From assembly GCF_015832195.1 (NCBI RefSeq), contig NC_052020.1:62065888-62129887 (forward strand): DNA of 64,000 bases, in the 5' to 3' direction. How positions within the stretch are numbered: position 1 is the first letter of the stretch; every line of letters starts with the position of its first letter. Source of the DNA: Motacilla alba alba (Eukaryota > Chordata > Aves > Passeriformes > Motacillidae). Both the position numbers and the translations under genes were made by a program. Under the pieces are notes generated by a model, which saw nothing but the letters and a program-made list of their open reading frames with translations, did no database searches and had not been told where the DNA came from. Shown here in pieces: positions 45,592 through 55,769 of this stretch.

Positions 45592-46452
45592 CAGCTGGGG
45601 ACAGAGCTGGGGACAGAGCTGGGGACAGAGCTGGGGACAGAGCAGGGGACAGAGCTGGGGACAGAGCTGGGGACAGAGCTCGGGACAGAGCTGGGGACAG
45701 AGCTGGGGACAGAGCAGGGGACAGAGCTGGGGACAGAGCTCGGGACAGAGCTCGGGACAGAGCTGGGGACAGAGCTGGGGACAGAGCAAGGGACAGAACT
45801 GGGGACAGAGCTGGGGACAGAGCAGGGGACAGAGCTGGGGACAGAGCAGGGGACAGAGCTGGGGATTGAGCTGGGGATTGAGCTGGGGACAGAGCTGGGG
45901 ACAGAGCAGGGGACAGAGCTGGGGATTGAGCTGGGGACAGAGCTGGGGACAGAGCTGGGGACAGAGCAGGAGATTGAGCTGGGGACAGAGTTGGAGACAG
46001 AGTTGAGGACAGAGTTGGAGACAGAGCAGGGGACAGAGCTGGGGACAGAGCAAGGGACAGAACTGGGGACAGAGCTGGGGACAGAGCAGGGGACAGAGCT
46101 GGGGACAGAGCTGGGGACAGAGCAGGGGACAGAGCTGGGGACAGAGCTGGGGACAGAGCAGGAGATTGAGCAGGGGACAGAGCAGGGGACAGAGCTGGGG
46201 ACAGAGCAGGAGATTGAGCTGGGGACAGAGTTGGAGACAGAGTTGAGGACAGAGTTGGAGACAGAGCAGGGGACAGAGCTGGGGACAGAGCAGGAGATTG
46301 AGCTGGGGACAGAGCTGGGGACAGAGCTCGGGACAGAGTTGGGGACATAGCTGGGGACAGAGCTGGGGACAGAGTTGGGGATTGAGCTGGGGACAGAGCT
46401 GGGGACAGAGTTGGGGACAGAGCTCGGGACAGAGTTGGGGACAGAGCTGAGC
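45592..46452. repeat. 12-bp GGGGACAGAGCT minisatellite, ~71 copies
   Basis: The dominant unit is GGGGACAGAGCT, with variants ending GAGCA, CGGGAC, GGGATTGAGCT, GGAGACAGAGTT and AGGGACAGAACT. A variant-marked block at 45961-46052 recurs at 46201-46292, exactly 240 bp (20 units) apart, showing a block duplication. Period 12 keeps frames open: plus Gly-Thr-Glu-Leu, minus Ser-Val-Pro-Ser/Cys, up to 417 codons. These are not accepted as genes. Confidence 0.97.
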
Positions 46453-46454
46453 CA

Positions 46455-48125
46455 GGCGCTGCTGCAGGGCTGGCTGCTGTGGAGCAGATCCCCTGGCAGG
46501 CAGAGGAATGTTCTTGCCTCAGGTTGTCTCTTAACTCCTTTCAACTCTCCGTCTCCTCCTGGTCTCAGGCAATATTTGGAGGCCATTGCAGCAAATCAAA
46601 GGGTAAAATCGCCCTGCTCATCCTCCCTGCCCTTGGCTGCTCATCCTCCCTGCCCTTGGCTGTGGGCAGACCAGAGCTGACCAAGCTCCTTCTGCAGAGG
46701 TGCCAGTGCTGCTCACCAGGAACCCATTTTCCACCATTTTGGTGAGCATCAGTGAACCCCCACAGCTGTTTTGGAGGCTCCTGCACCCACCCCACGGTGC
46801 TGTGCACAAGGCACTGGGGCTCTGCCCCCTGCTCCGTGAGCCAAGAGCCCAGCACAGGGATCCCCTGGCCACGAGCAAACTGTTGGACCAACATCAACCC
46901 TCCAAGGGCAGGGAAATAAAAATCTTGTCTTCAGGCCTCCAGCACAAATTACAGCCACATTCTGACTTGCTGTACAGTAGCAGTGGCTTTTTGTCCTCAC
47001 CTTTCATTGATTGCAAGGATTCATATTAAATGTAGTAGTTGCAGTAATTCACCAATAGCCTATTCATCTCGTATACAAAAATCCGCAAATAAAATCTAAA
47101 CGTGCCATTTTGCTATTTTTATTTCCATGTGAAAGAATCTGTCATATTCTTTTCATAGATTACATAGATTATTCCACATTTTCTCTTCCTTTTAACAGCT
47201 ATACATGCAATAGACCATGCTGGATTGTTTGCTCGCTTACACATTTTGCCATCACTTTTTAAATCAGTGTTTCTTAGAAATGCTTTTTCATGCTTTATAA
47301 CCTCATCCTTGCAGTCTTATCTTTAAACAAAGTACAAGCCAGAGGTAAAACATACATGATCTTCACCTTTACAAGGAGATTAAGCCCCGTGGCTATTTTT
47401 TAACCTTTTGGTTTTATACTGTGCTCTTTTTCACCAGGAACACTTGCTCAAGCACTGCAGTAATGGGCCCATCTCTGGAGAGACAGGAGACGGATTGCCC
47501 TGAGCTACACGTGGCCTTGCAGGAGGAGATGGGATTTTAAGCCCAAAGGACTGAAGGCATTTTTACTCCACATTACAGAGGGAGAGATCCAGTGCTCTGC
47601 CACGGCCTCTGACATTCAGAAATATGCTGGGCACACAGCAGAGTCACACACAGAAATGCACTTTATCAGCCAGTTTCCATAGTCTAACATTCTGTCAACC
47701 CTCAGAGAGCCCCACTTAAATTGATTAAAAGCCTCTTGCCCATCAAAGCTAGAGGAGGGATAGGAGCAGGAGTCAGTAAGCAAAGGGCAATGTGACTCAT
47801 TTCACAGAGGCTCTGGCTCTGGTGTCCCCACAGCACGAGCTCTGTGAGCAGCGGCAGAGCCAGGCAGGAGCCAGTGCAGGGCTGGGGTGCTGGGGAGCCC
47901 ATGGAGCTGGATGGACGCACTGAGCTGGACAGAGGGACACCTCCCCGAGCTGCCAGCACCCCTGGGGCTGCTCATGGCACGTGTCAGACCCCCAGGACAA
48001 GGCTGGGAGGGAGCCCTGGGTGACCCAGCGCAGGTAACCCAGGTGGGGAGGAGACCCAGGAACCCCTGGGAATGGCTCCACTGGCCCTGCCCCAGAGCAG
48101 GACACCGTGGGCAGGCACTGACACA
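46455..48125. other. Unique sequence, AT-rich island 47030-47400
   Basis: 46612-46658 holds a two-copy 23-bp repeat (CTGCTCATCCTCCCTGCCC core). 47030-47400 is AT-rich, single-copy DNA, a candidate conserved non-coding element. No gene recognised. Confidence 0.4.
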
Positions 48126-48128
48126 GGG

Positions 48129-48221
48129 AGGTGGCGCAGGCTGGGGATGGTCCCTTGTGAGGTGGCACAGGCTGGGGATGGTCCCCTGTGAGGTGGCACA
48201 GGCTGGGGATGGTCCCTTGCG
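48129..48221. repeat. 31-bp minisatellite, 3 copies
   Basis: Three copies of AGGTGGCACAGGCTGGGGAT followed by GGTCCCYTGTG, at 48129, 48160 and 48191. Confidence 0.94.
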
Positions 48222-48549
48222 ACCTCTCAAAGCTCCCTGGGGAAGCCCCCACAGCCCAGGACAAGGCTCAGCAGACGTGGCAGCCCTGCCTGCGAGGCCA
48301 TCAGCTGTTCCTTGCTCCAAGGGCAGACAGGGTAACCTGGTGCACCTCGTGTCACCCCCTGCATTTCTGCACTGCCCTTTGGATGTGCTCTGAGCCCGAG
48401 GGTCCCAGCTCCTGGGGCAGGCTCCTGTCTGGAGCACATGCAGTGACACAGCAGTGGCACCATGCCTCAGGGCGCTGCTGGGTGCATTCCTGCACCGCCA
48501 TCCTCAGAGGAGATAATAATTCATTAATAGGCACTGAGAGGTTCCTGTT

Positions 48550-48960
48550 GCTGCTCTTTTGGATTTGCACGACCCGGGGATAGCTGGTCAGCAGCTGCGG
48601 GCTCACAGCGGTCCCGAGGGTGCTCCTGGGGGGATGGAGAAGGGAGGCAGCACTCACACTCCTCCTCTGAGGCAGCAGGAGGCTCGGGAGCCCCCGGGCT
48701 GTGCAGGGCTGTCGGCGTGCCGCACGGCTCGCACGCAATTAAGGCAGAAACTGGCACAGACCTCGCGGGCTTTCCCGCACACCTTGCACTCCCACTCCCG
48801 GGCTGAACGCCGCTTTCCTCCTGCCTGCTGAAGGCTCTGCTCTTGCAGTGACAGCTGAGTCAAGCTTCCCCCGCCGGGTCCCAGCTCAGTGCCAGGGACA
48901 CCCGCACAGGGGATGGGTGCTCGGGCACTGGCACTGCTGCGGGGCACGGAGGATCAGGAA
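48550..48960. promoter_or_regulatory. CpG-rich patch
   Basis: About 28 CpGs in roughly 400 bp, including GTCGGCGTGCCGCACGGCTC. It overlaps a candidate minus-strand coding segment and adjoins an LTR end. It may be a CpG island; no TATA box or defined transcription start was seen. Confidence 0.35.
48658..48820 (-). other. Candidate Cys-rich coding exon
   Basis: A minus-strand frame open from 48947 to 48654 encodes a segment with five cysteines spaced C-x2-C-x6-C-x3-C-x2-C (WECKVCGKAREVCASFCLNC), preceded by basic residues and followed by a Pro/Ser/Gly-rich tail. This resembles a small zinc-binding module, but no family is recognised. On the minus strand a strong donor (GTGAGTG, plus 48651-48657) ends the exon. 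The upstream acceptor is weak, so the left limit is approximate. The CpG-rich setting also makes stop-free frames likely by chance. Confidence 0.2.
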
Positions 48961-48973
48961 CGGGACATCCCGC

Positions 48974-49424
48974 CTTGATCAATGTGATCAAGTGAAGCCC
49001 AAGTTTATTATCCCTAAAAAGGCTATATTTGTAATAATTTTCTGCTGTTCACGCGTCTCTAGCTAATACATGATTGGTTAATCCTAGCCGTTCACGCGTC
49101 TAAAATACAACACTGACTGGATATCTGATTTTCACACGTGCTGTCGTCTGGCCCACCCTTTACTTCTGCTTTTTTCACTTTTCTCAAACTTGCTGACAAC
49201 CTTGCTGAGTCTTGCTGAGTCTGATAGCTCTTGTATCCTTTCCAAGGATATACTAACCCCATTTCTGAACATGTCCATCCTTTATTGTCTCTGAACGTGT
49301 CCATTATCCATTGTTTGCCTAGCAGGCTGCATCGTGCATAAGCTGGATGTGGCCATTGCCTTGCAAAAACTCCTCAACCTGCAAAAAATCCTCAACACAC
49401 TGGCACTTCTCCTGTCAGGACCCA
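48974..49424 (-). mobile_element. ERV-type LTR, family D
   Basis: The minus strand carries an LTR-like order: two direct repeats with AGACGCGTGAAC around a CCAAT box (plus 49047-49101), then ATATAGCC, AATAAA (plus 49004-49009) and a short tail. The interval is bounded by an 11-bp perfect direct repeat, GGACATCCCGC (48963-48973 and 49425-49435). That is longer than usual LTR target duplications, and the implied ends are not TG...CA, so the boundaries are provisional. Confidence 0.6.
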
Positions 49425-49439
49425 GGACATCCCGCTGAC

Positions 49440-50055
49440 TGCTCAGGATGGCTCGAGCCCTGGGCAGGGGGCTCTGAGAGCCTGGCACGCAGCCCAAGGC
49501 ACCTGGGACTTTGATTTTGACCCTTGGAACAAACTACCAGCTCTGTATGAAGAATTACAAGTCACAAAAGTTTAAGCAGCATAATAGTAGTTGTCACAGG
49601 GTGAAAAGTAGAATTTTGGGGGTTTTTATAATGGAGGTTTGGGGTCCCAAGATGGAGGGATTTGGGCGTGCCCTGTCCTTCTTCTTTCTTCCTTCTAGCC
49701 TCCATGATTTGGGTGATGTTGGCACTTTTAGACTGGTTCAGAGTAGAGACTGACTGTCTAACATAGGTGATAGCTATTGGAACATAAGAATGAATGTAGC
49801 ACACGTAGTTTTTAGAATAAAGAATAAATAGCAAGCACACGTAGCACACGTAGTTTTTAGTATAAAAGACAGCACCAGCCCCATGGGAGGGCAGTGTGCC
49901 CCTGGCTGACCTGCTGAACAGACCTTGGCAGGCCAGAGAAAGAATGTAAGAGATGAGAAATAATAAACAACCCTGAGAACTGCAGCCGAAGAGTCCTGAC
50001 TCCTTCGACAGCTGGGAAGAGACTTTCTAACGCCTCTAAGGGTCATCCTGATGGC
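49440..50055 (+). mobile_element. ERV LTR, family C copy 2
   Basis: Homologous to 29990-30572. Contains TATAAAA at 49861-49867, AATAAA at 49962-49967, and the shared text GTCACAGGGTGAAAAG and AGACAGCACCAGCCCCATGG. It differs by a 45-bp tandem duplication just before the TATA box (GTAGCACACGTAGTTTTTAG at 49796-49815 and 49841-49860). The first ~100 bp may derive from the internal region. No retroviral coding sequence remains. Confidence 0.83.
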
Positions 50056-50059
50056 AGAG

Positions 50060-50820
50060 ATTCCCAGATCCTCCTTCCCAGGAGCTTGCACTTCTCCCGG
50101 TCCTCCAAAGCAGGACAGAACTGACCTTTTCACACTAAAATGGACAACCGAGGTATTTGTGTTCTTTGACCCAGTGAATGGTTCACACAAAGGCTGTTTA
50201 CAGACACTTTTTTATTTTAAATCTCCTTTTAAAAGGCTTTCTTGTATGCGTGCTCAGGCGCTTCATTTGGCTTTCTCTTTCATCTTTTCTGCTCTTCACA
50301 ATTTTCTCCAAGTCCTCTGGGATTTAATTAGCAGCTGGGAAATTCCGGGAGCCTCCTGCCTCCCTGCAGCATGCAGAAGTGACCTGGTGCTGTGCAGCCC
50401 CATCTCTCTTCTGAGTAACTCCCGGAGCTCTGTGGGGCAGGCCAGGACTTCCAGTGAATATTACAGCTTGATTTTCCTGAACTTGTCAGGCTCAGGTGGA
50501 AACCCTACCCACCAGAGTCTGGCACCTACATCTGCTTAGTCAGATGGGCCTGTAGTGACAGATTTGGAAGCAATATTTACCTGTACAGATATAAACACTG
50601 AAATAAATGCTGATTTTTATCTTTAGGTAAGAGTGCTTAGAGACATTCTTGTCAAAACATTTTATTTCTTGAAGATATTTTCTGCTAATTCTTAGCAAGA
50701 TTCACGTAAAGCTAACACAACTGAAGTGGTTTTGCTGTTTGATAAGTATGTAATTAAATCCTGACCCTCCTCTGTTCCCTCAGTGGATTGCCAGGAGCGT
50801 GCCCTTGAGCATGAAAGTGT
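50060..50820. other. Unique sequence, no gene seen
   Basis: Single-copy, AT-richer after 50560. No supported feature. A plus frame of 160 codons starts in the preceding LTR. Confidence 0.4.
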
Positions 50821-50821
50821 C

Positions 50822-51274
50822 TCAGGTGTGTAGTTGTGATATCTTATGAAAATCCTTTTGCTAGGATTTTCTTTTCCTGAGAAGCTGAGAGGCTTCAGAA
50901 ACAAAATGTAAACAATGATTGTCTGTTCTTGTGGAATGCAACAGGTGCTTCCTTGATTGGTCTACGTTAGGTGTTTCTACTTAATAACCAATCAAGGATG
51001 CAGCTGGGTCAGACTCTCTGGGAGTCACAACATTTTGTTATTTATTCTACTCTATTCTTGTTTTACTTTCTGATGAATCCTTTTCTCTGTTCTTTTAGTT
51101 CTTTTAGTATAGTTCCAGTTTAACGTTTTTAACATAATATATATGATATATAATATAATATAATATAATATAATATAATATATATGATAATATAATAAAC
51201 GAATCTTCTGAAACAAAGAGTCAAGATTTCACGCTTCTCTTCCTTGTCCTGGCTGCCCTGAAAACCACATCAGG
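50822..51274 (+). mobile_element. Intact solo LTR, family A copy 2, with target duplication
   Basis: LTR 50827-51269 starts TGTGTAG and ends ACCACA. The flanks carry a direct repeat TCAGG (50822-50826 and 51270-51274), extendable to TCAGGTG if the LTR begins at 50829. A 5-bp duplication is typical of ERVL-like integration. It contains a CCAAT box (AACCAATCAAGGATGCAGCT), a (TATAA)n expansion at about 51137-51190 and AATAAA at 51194-51199. A single LTR with matching flanks indicates LTR-LTR recombination. Confidence 0.92.
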
Positions 51275-51850
51275 TGCGTGTCCAGGAGCAGAGCTGGACA
51301 GCTGAACGTGGCTGGGCTGCCACCCTTCCCCTCAGCAATCCCTGCAGGTCACATCTGGCCACATCTGGGCACATCTGGGCTGCTCTGCAGCGCACACAGC
51401 TGTGTGCAGCTGGGCCCAGGCTGTGGGGAGCTCGCAGCACAGCTCACAGCCACAGCTCATTAGGCCGTGAACGCCGCAGGAGGAAAGGACCTTCCCAGTC
51501 TCCGTGGAACAAGCCTAATTAAGCTCAGTTTTCTGTTAGATCGCAGCGATAGCTACCTCGGAATTGGGAAAAGCAATTAACTCCTTCCCAGTTCAGATGT
51601 GGTGGGGTTCCACGGGCAAAGGCAGCGTTGGCCTTGTGGGGTGAAGCAGCTGAGGTCAAACCCATCCGTGCCCAGCAGTGCAAACCCAACTGCTGCCCAG
51701 ACAGATTTAAATATCTCATTGTCCCCCAGCTAAAGGTGGGCATCAGGTGTGCAAAGGCCCACGGTGCTGCTCCAGTGTCAGGGGTCTCTCTCTGGGAAAC
51801 CCCTGTCAGATTTGGCAAAAATGCAGTAACGTCTGTGCCAAAAATTATCC
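51275..51850. other. Unclassified sequence, possibly old repeat DNA
   Basis: No gene recognised. A minus frame of 146 codons (51965-51525) runs through it and into the following tandem repeat. Its composition is protein-like, but no domain is recognised. Confidence 0.35.
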
Positions 51851-51854
51851 CCGG

Positions 51855-52275
51855 GTTCTGGAATCGTTTTATAAGGCATTTGCCTAAAACCAGGCAATGC
51901 TGCACATAGCATGGAAGAAGATGTGGAGATAGATAAAAGGTAGCATTAGAGGGTTCTGTAATCACCAGATTCTAGAATCCTTTTAGATGGCATTTGTCTA
52001 AAACCAGGCAATGCTGTGTGTAGCATGGAAGAAGATGTAGAGATAGATAAAACGTGATGTTAGAGGGTTCTGCAAGACCTGACTGAGATAAAAGGTGACG
52101 TTAGAGGGTTCTGTGATCACCAGGTTCTAGAATAATTTTAGATGGCATTTGTCTAAAACCAGGCAATGCTGCATGAAGCATGGGAGATGTAGAGATAGAA
52201 AAAGGTGACATTAGAGGGTTCTGTAAGAGCTGGCTGAGATGAAAGGTAACCTTCAGAGGGTTCTGTAAGAGCTGA
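51855..52275. repeat. Degenerate long-unit tandem repeat
   Basis: Three copies of a block with TTCTAGAATC, AAAACCAGGCAATGCTG and ATGTAGAGATAGATAAAA begin near 51855, 51969 and 52124 (periods about 114 and 156 bp). A shorter subrepeat, TTAGAGGGTTCTGTAAGA, recurs at the junctions. It is AT-rich and older than the GC-rich minisatellites, perhaps part of an unrecognised LTR or satellite. Confidence 0.85.
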
Positions 52276-52279
52276 TCCA

Positions 52280-52725
52280 GCCTCGCCGTGGGTCTGGCAC
52301 ACGGGGAGAGGGAAGGAGGCGGATCAGCGCTGCAGCTCGGAGCACACAGATGGCCCAGACCATTACAGACCTGCCAGTCTCACACCAGGGAGAGGCAACC
52401 AGGCTGTGGAAGCAATCAAGAGACAGCTACGAGAATAAGATACAGTCTGGGCTGCTTTGACAGAATAATTACCTTCTTCTTGGACAGGATTCCAGTCTTA
52501 AGAGTCTCACAGGGCACTCCAGGAAACTCCAGCAGCGCCCAGCATCCCCAGGGGATGTGGGAGCCTGGGGAAGCTCTGCAGGAACAGGGATGCTGGGAGA
52601 GCCATAAACCAGTGTCCAAGGCACCTCCTGGAAGAGCTGCCTCTGGGAGAGAGAAGGGGAGGTGGGACAGTCGGGGGACAGCTCCCAGGGAAGCCAAAAT
52701 GGGGGGAAAGGGGAATTTTCAGAGA
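52280..52725. other. Unique sequence, no gene seen
   Basis: Mixed composition, no repeat family, no supported coding frame. Confidence 0.4.
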
Positions 52726-52727
52726 AG

Positions 52728-52862
52728 CAGAGAATCCCAGAGAGGTTTGGGTTGGAAGGGACCTTAAAGCTCGTCTCTTTCCACCCCCTACCCTGGGCAG
52801 GGACTCCTTCCACTGTTCCCGGGTTCTCCAGGCCCCCTCCAGGCTGGCCTGCAGCACTCCCA
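52728..52862 (-). mobile_element. CR1 LINE 3' fragment
   Basis: GAGAATCCCAGAGAGGTTTG, GGTTGGAAGGGACCTTAAAG and CTGGGCAGGGACTCCTTCC mark a minus-strand CR1 end. Confidence 0.95.
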
Positions 52863-52864
52863 GG

Positions 52865-54230
52865 GCTGGGCAGTGCACAGCTGTGGGTGTGGAGGGGCCC
52901 AGGCTCAGCCTGGCTGCTGCTGCAAGCTGAGGCACTGCTGGCAAGGGCTGGCCAGGCTTCTGCTCCCAGGAGTCACCAGGGAGCTGACAAACTGATCACG
53001 GGCCTGGGGCTTCGGAACAGGATGAGATTGATTTTGCTGGTTTTGCTGCTGTTCAGCAGTTCCCTCACTCAGCCAGGAGAGTGCTGAAGGAGCTCCTGAG
53101 GCCTCTGCCGGGAGGAAAGTATCCCCAGTCCCCTCTGGCTCTGTAATGTGTAAATCCCTTAATCTGTGCATGAAGCCCAGGCAGTGAATCCGAGCAGTTA
53201 CAAGCCAAGTAGGAACAGAATTATTGTGCTTTAATTGAGAATGAGGAAATGCATGGTTATTAGCAGACTTAATCCTGACTTTGGGAAGAGCAGTAGAGAG
53301 TGTCAAGATGAGACAGCTGCTCTTCCCAAAACAGACCATTGGCAGGCATCTACACACAGGGGATGAGGGACACACCACGGAGAACCACTGGCACCTTCCT
53401 GGACCATATCCAGTTCCTGTCAGTGGGAAACGAGGAGGGGAGGACTGTGGATCAAGTGGAATGGTTTCTGATGAACCAAGGTGATCACACAGCTGCTTTG
53501 ACACGAGGGAAGGAGCACAGGGACCAGGCTGAGCAGCAGCTCACTGGGACTGCTCCCTGTCTGCTGCACCCAAAGGCTCCTGGGAGCCCCTGTTGGCTGA
53601 GCACAGCAGGAAAGCTCCTGCCACTGGGGTGGTCTCCAACAGCCCGCTCTGCCTGAGGAGGTGGCTGGCGAGGGGCCAGGTGACTGGCTCATCCCTGATG
53701 GGTGTGGGGCACCACCAGAGCCATCCCCAAAGGCACACGAGGGGCTCCTGAGCTTCAGCTGGCAGACACAAGCCAAGAGCTGCTGCTTTAAAACAGAGGA
53801 GAGAGGAACAGGTAAGAAATGGGATTAGAGCTTCAAATGGTGTGAGTCTCTAGGAAAAAAGTACCTACATTTTTGAATTATTGTTATTGCTATTAATAAA
53901 AAAATGAACCCAGACTGCAGTATGCGCTTTACTTCTCGTGCCGGGGCTGATGTGTGAGCATCACGAGGGCTTCAGGCCCTTCCTGCCCATGAAGGGTTTG
54001 CCTGGACAAACTGTGATCATAGGGAGCCAAGAGGGAGGCAGGGCAGCCCATGGACTGGGGATCCCGGCCTGGGAGGAGCCACCAGCAGCTGATGGCCCAA
54101 GGAAATGTCCTTCAGCTCTCACACACACCTGTATCTCCCTATCTGACTCCACCCGGAGCTGCAAAGCTCCTGGCTCAGCCCCTGCTCCTCTGTATTCCCA
54201 GCCAAGCTGGCAGCGAGTCAGCCGAGGCCA
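52865..54230. other. Unique sequence, no gene identified
   Basis: A minus frame of 199 codons (53504-52905) is open across a segment of average composition, without domain or splice evidence. The rest is GC-rich to mixed. Confidence 0.35.
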
Positions 54231-54235
54231 CCGGG

Positions 54236-54420
54236 AGCCCAGCCCCACCCGAGGGTGCCCCATCCATCCGCTCCATGGGCAGCCACAGCCCATCCCTGAG
54301 CCCAGCCCCACCCGAGGGTGCCCCATCCATCTGCTCCATGGGCAGCCAGGTCAGTGTGGCAGGGTCCCTGAGCCCTGGTGCTGCCCAGGGTGAGGGATCC
54401 ATCTGCTCATGGGCAGCAGC
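54236..54420. repeat. 63-bp repeat, 2 copies plus a diverged third
   Basis: AGCCCCACCCGAGGGTGCCC begins at 54241 and 54304, each followed by CATCCATCYGCTCCATGGGC. A decayed third copy (GGGATCCATCTGCTCATGGG) follows near 54387. Confidence 0.9.
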
Positions 54421-54424
54421 TGCC

Positions 54425-55655
54425 CCCAGGGCACGGGCACTCAGCGGGCACTCTGCCCACCCGCTGCCCGGCTGCCAGCACACCACGTGGCCCCTGAGCT
54501 GCAGGGGCTGTGCCCCAAAGTGCCCACTCACACTTCCACATCAGCAGCGATCATTCCACTGGGAAAAGCAGAAGCCTCCCTTTCAAAGAAGTCCTGGGGT
54601 GGAAGTTGGGTGCGGCAGGTCTGCCACTGGCCTGGGGAGGGATGTTTTGGGAAGTGAAAATTCCTGGCAGCAAAGTATTTTCCAAGAAAAAGTGCTTTGT
54701 TTTCGTGGCATGCTTTTTTTATTCCATGCCCAAATAACTATTCCCTGCTCCAGAGTTCCACAGGGCTAGGCCCTGCTGAGGGCTGAGCTTGGCTTACAGC
54801 CCCGGTTTGGGCAGGAGTCTCCAGCAAAGCCCTGCCCTGCCCAGGGGATGCAGCTTCCCAGACTGCTGGCTGTTGAGCAGGCCTTTATCAGAGTCCAGCT
54901 GAAAGCTCTGGATTTTGCTCTGCAGGAAGGGAAAGCCAGCACCTCCCATCCCTGCCCTTGGAAGGAAACAAGCAGTGCTGAGCACAAACTCTCTCAGGGG
55001 ACGTGCGAGGGCAGCATGGGAAGCCTCGAGAGCAGAAAATCTCCTTTCCTTCCTCCCCATCCCCTCAGCAGGAAGTCTCCTCATCCTCACAGTGCTCCCT
55101 GGTGTGGGTGCAGGGCGGCAGGACCCTCCGTGGCACAGCTTTATGGTTTTCCACAGGACGCCCATTTCCCAATCCCCAGTGTCAGGGCAATCCTGTGGAG
55201 TTACCATGTGAGGTCACAAGTTTCCTGCTTGGATCTTTTATTTACTTAAGAGAAAACCCTTTCTGCAGGGAATGACCTGTCAGCCTGCTGTGCTGTAGCC
55301 CAGGAGGATGAACACCAGGTTCTGCTCTAAACTCATGACCTGAAAGGGCTTTGTGCCAGCGTTAACCACACCAGAGCCCTGGGCAAGGAGCTCATCGGGC
55401 AGCTGGGAGGCCCTGGGGCAAGGCTGTGCCCCGTCCCCTCCTCCATGCCCACTCCCTTCCCTCCCATTCCCAGACACATAAGCCTCTCAGCAGAGCAGGA
55501 TCTATTTCTGGCATGCTAATCGAGACACCTGTTAATCATGTCTAAGTACCACAATTAAGATCCGACCTGATAAGCAGCAGGTGTGGCAGGAGCCCAGTTC
55601 CCAGGCTTGTTGATTTTGCTTGAGGTGTGGGTATGTGCTTCAGTTTTTGTTGATT
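54425..55655. other. Unique sequence, no gene seen
   Basis: Mixed composition with overlapping open frames on both strands of at most 137 codons. No repeat family. Confidence 0.4.
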
Positions 55656-55658
55656 TCC

Positions 55659-55765
55659 ATAGAATCCCAAAATCACAGACCATGCTGAGGGGGATGGGAC
55701 CCACAAGGATCGTGCAGTCCACCCAAGGACAGTTTCTGCAGCAGTGTGTCACCACGCATCCCTTG
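55659..55765 (-). mobile_element. CR1 LINE 3' fragment
   Basis: ATAGAATCCCAAAATCACAG, GGATGGGACCCACAAGGATC and GTGCAGTCCACCCAAGGAC match the CR1 subfamily ending in GGGACCCACAAGGATCATC-type sequence, minus orientation. Confidence 0.85.
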
Positions 55766-55769
55766 GTGT

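Noticed and set aside
45333..46586. 417-codon minus-strand open frame rich in Ser-Val-Pro
   Set aside because: It is a translation of the 12-bp minisatellite; both strands are open and the unit length divides by three.
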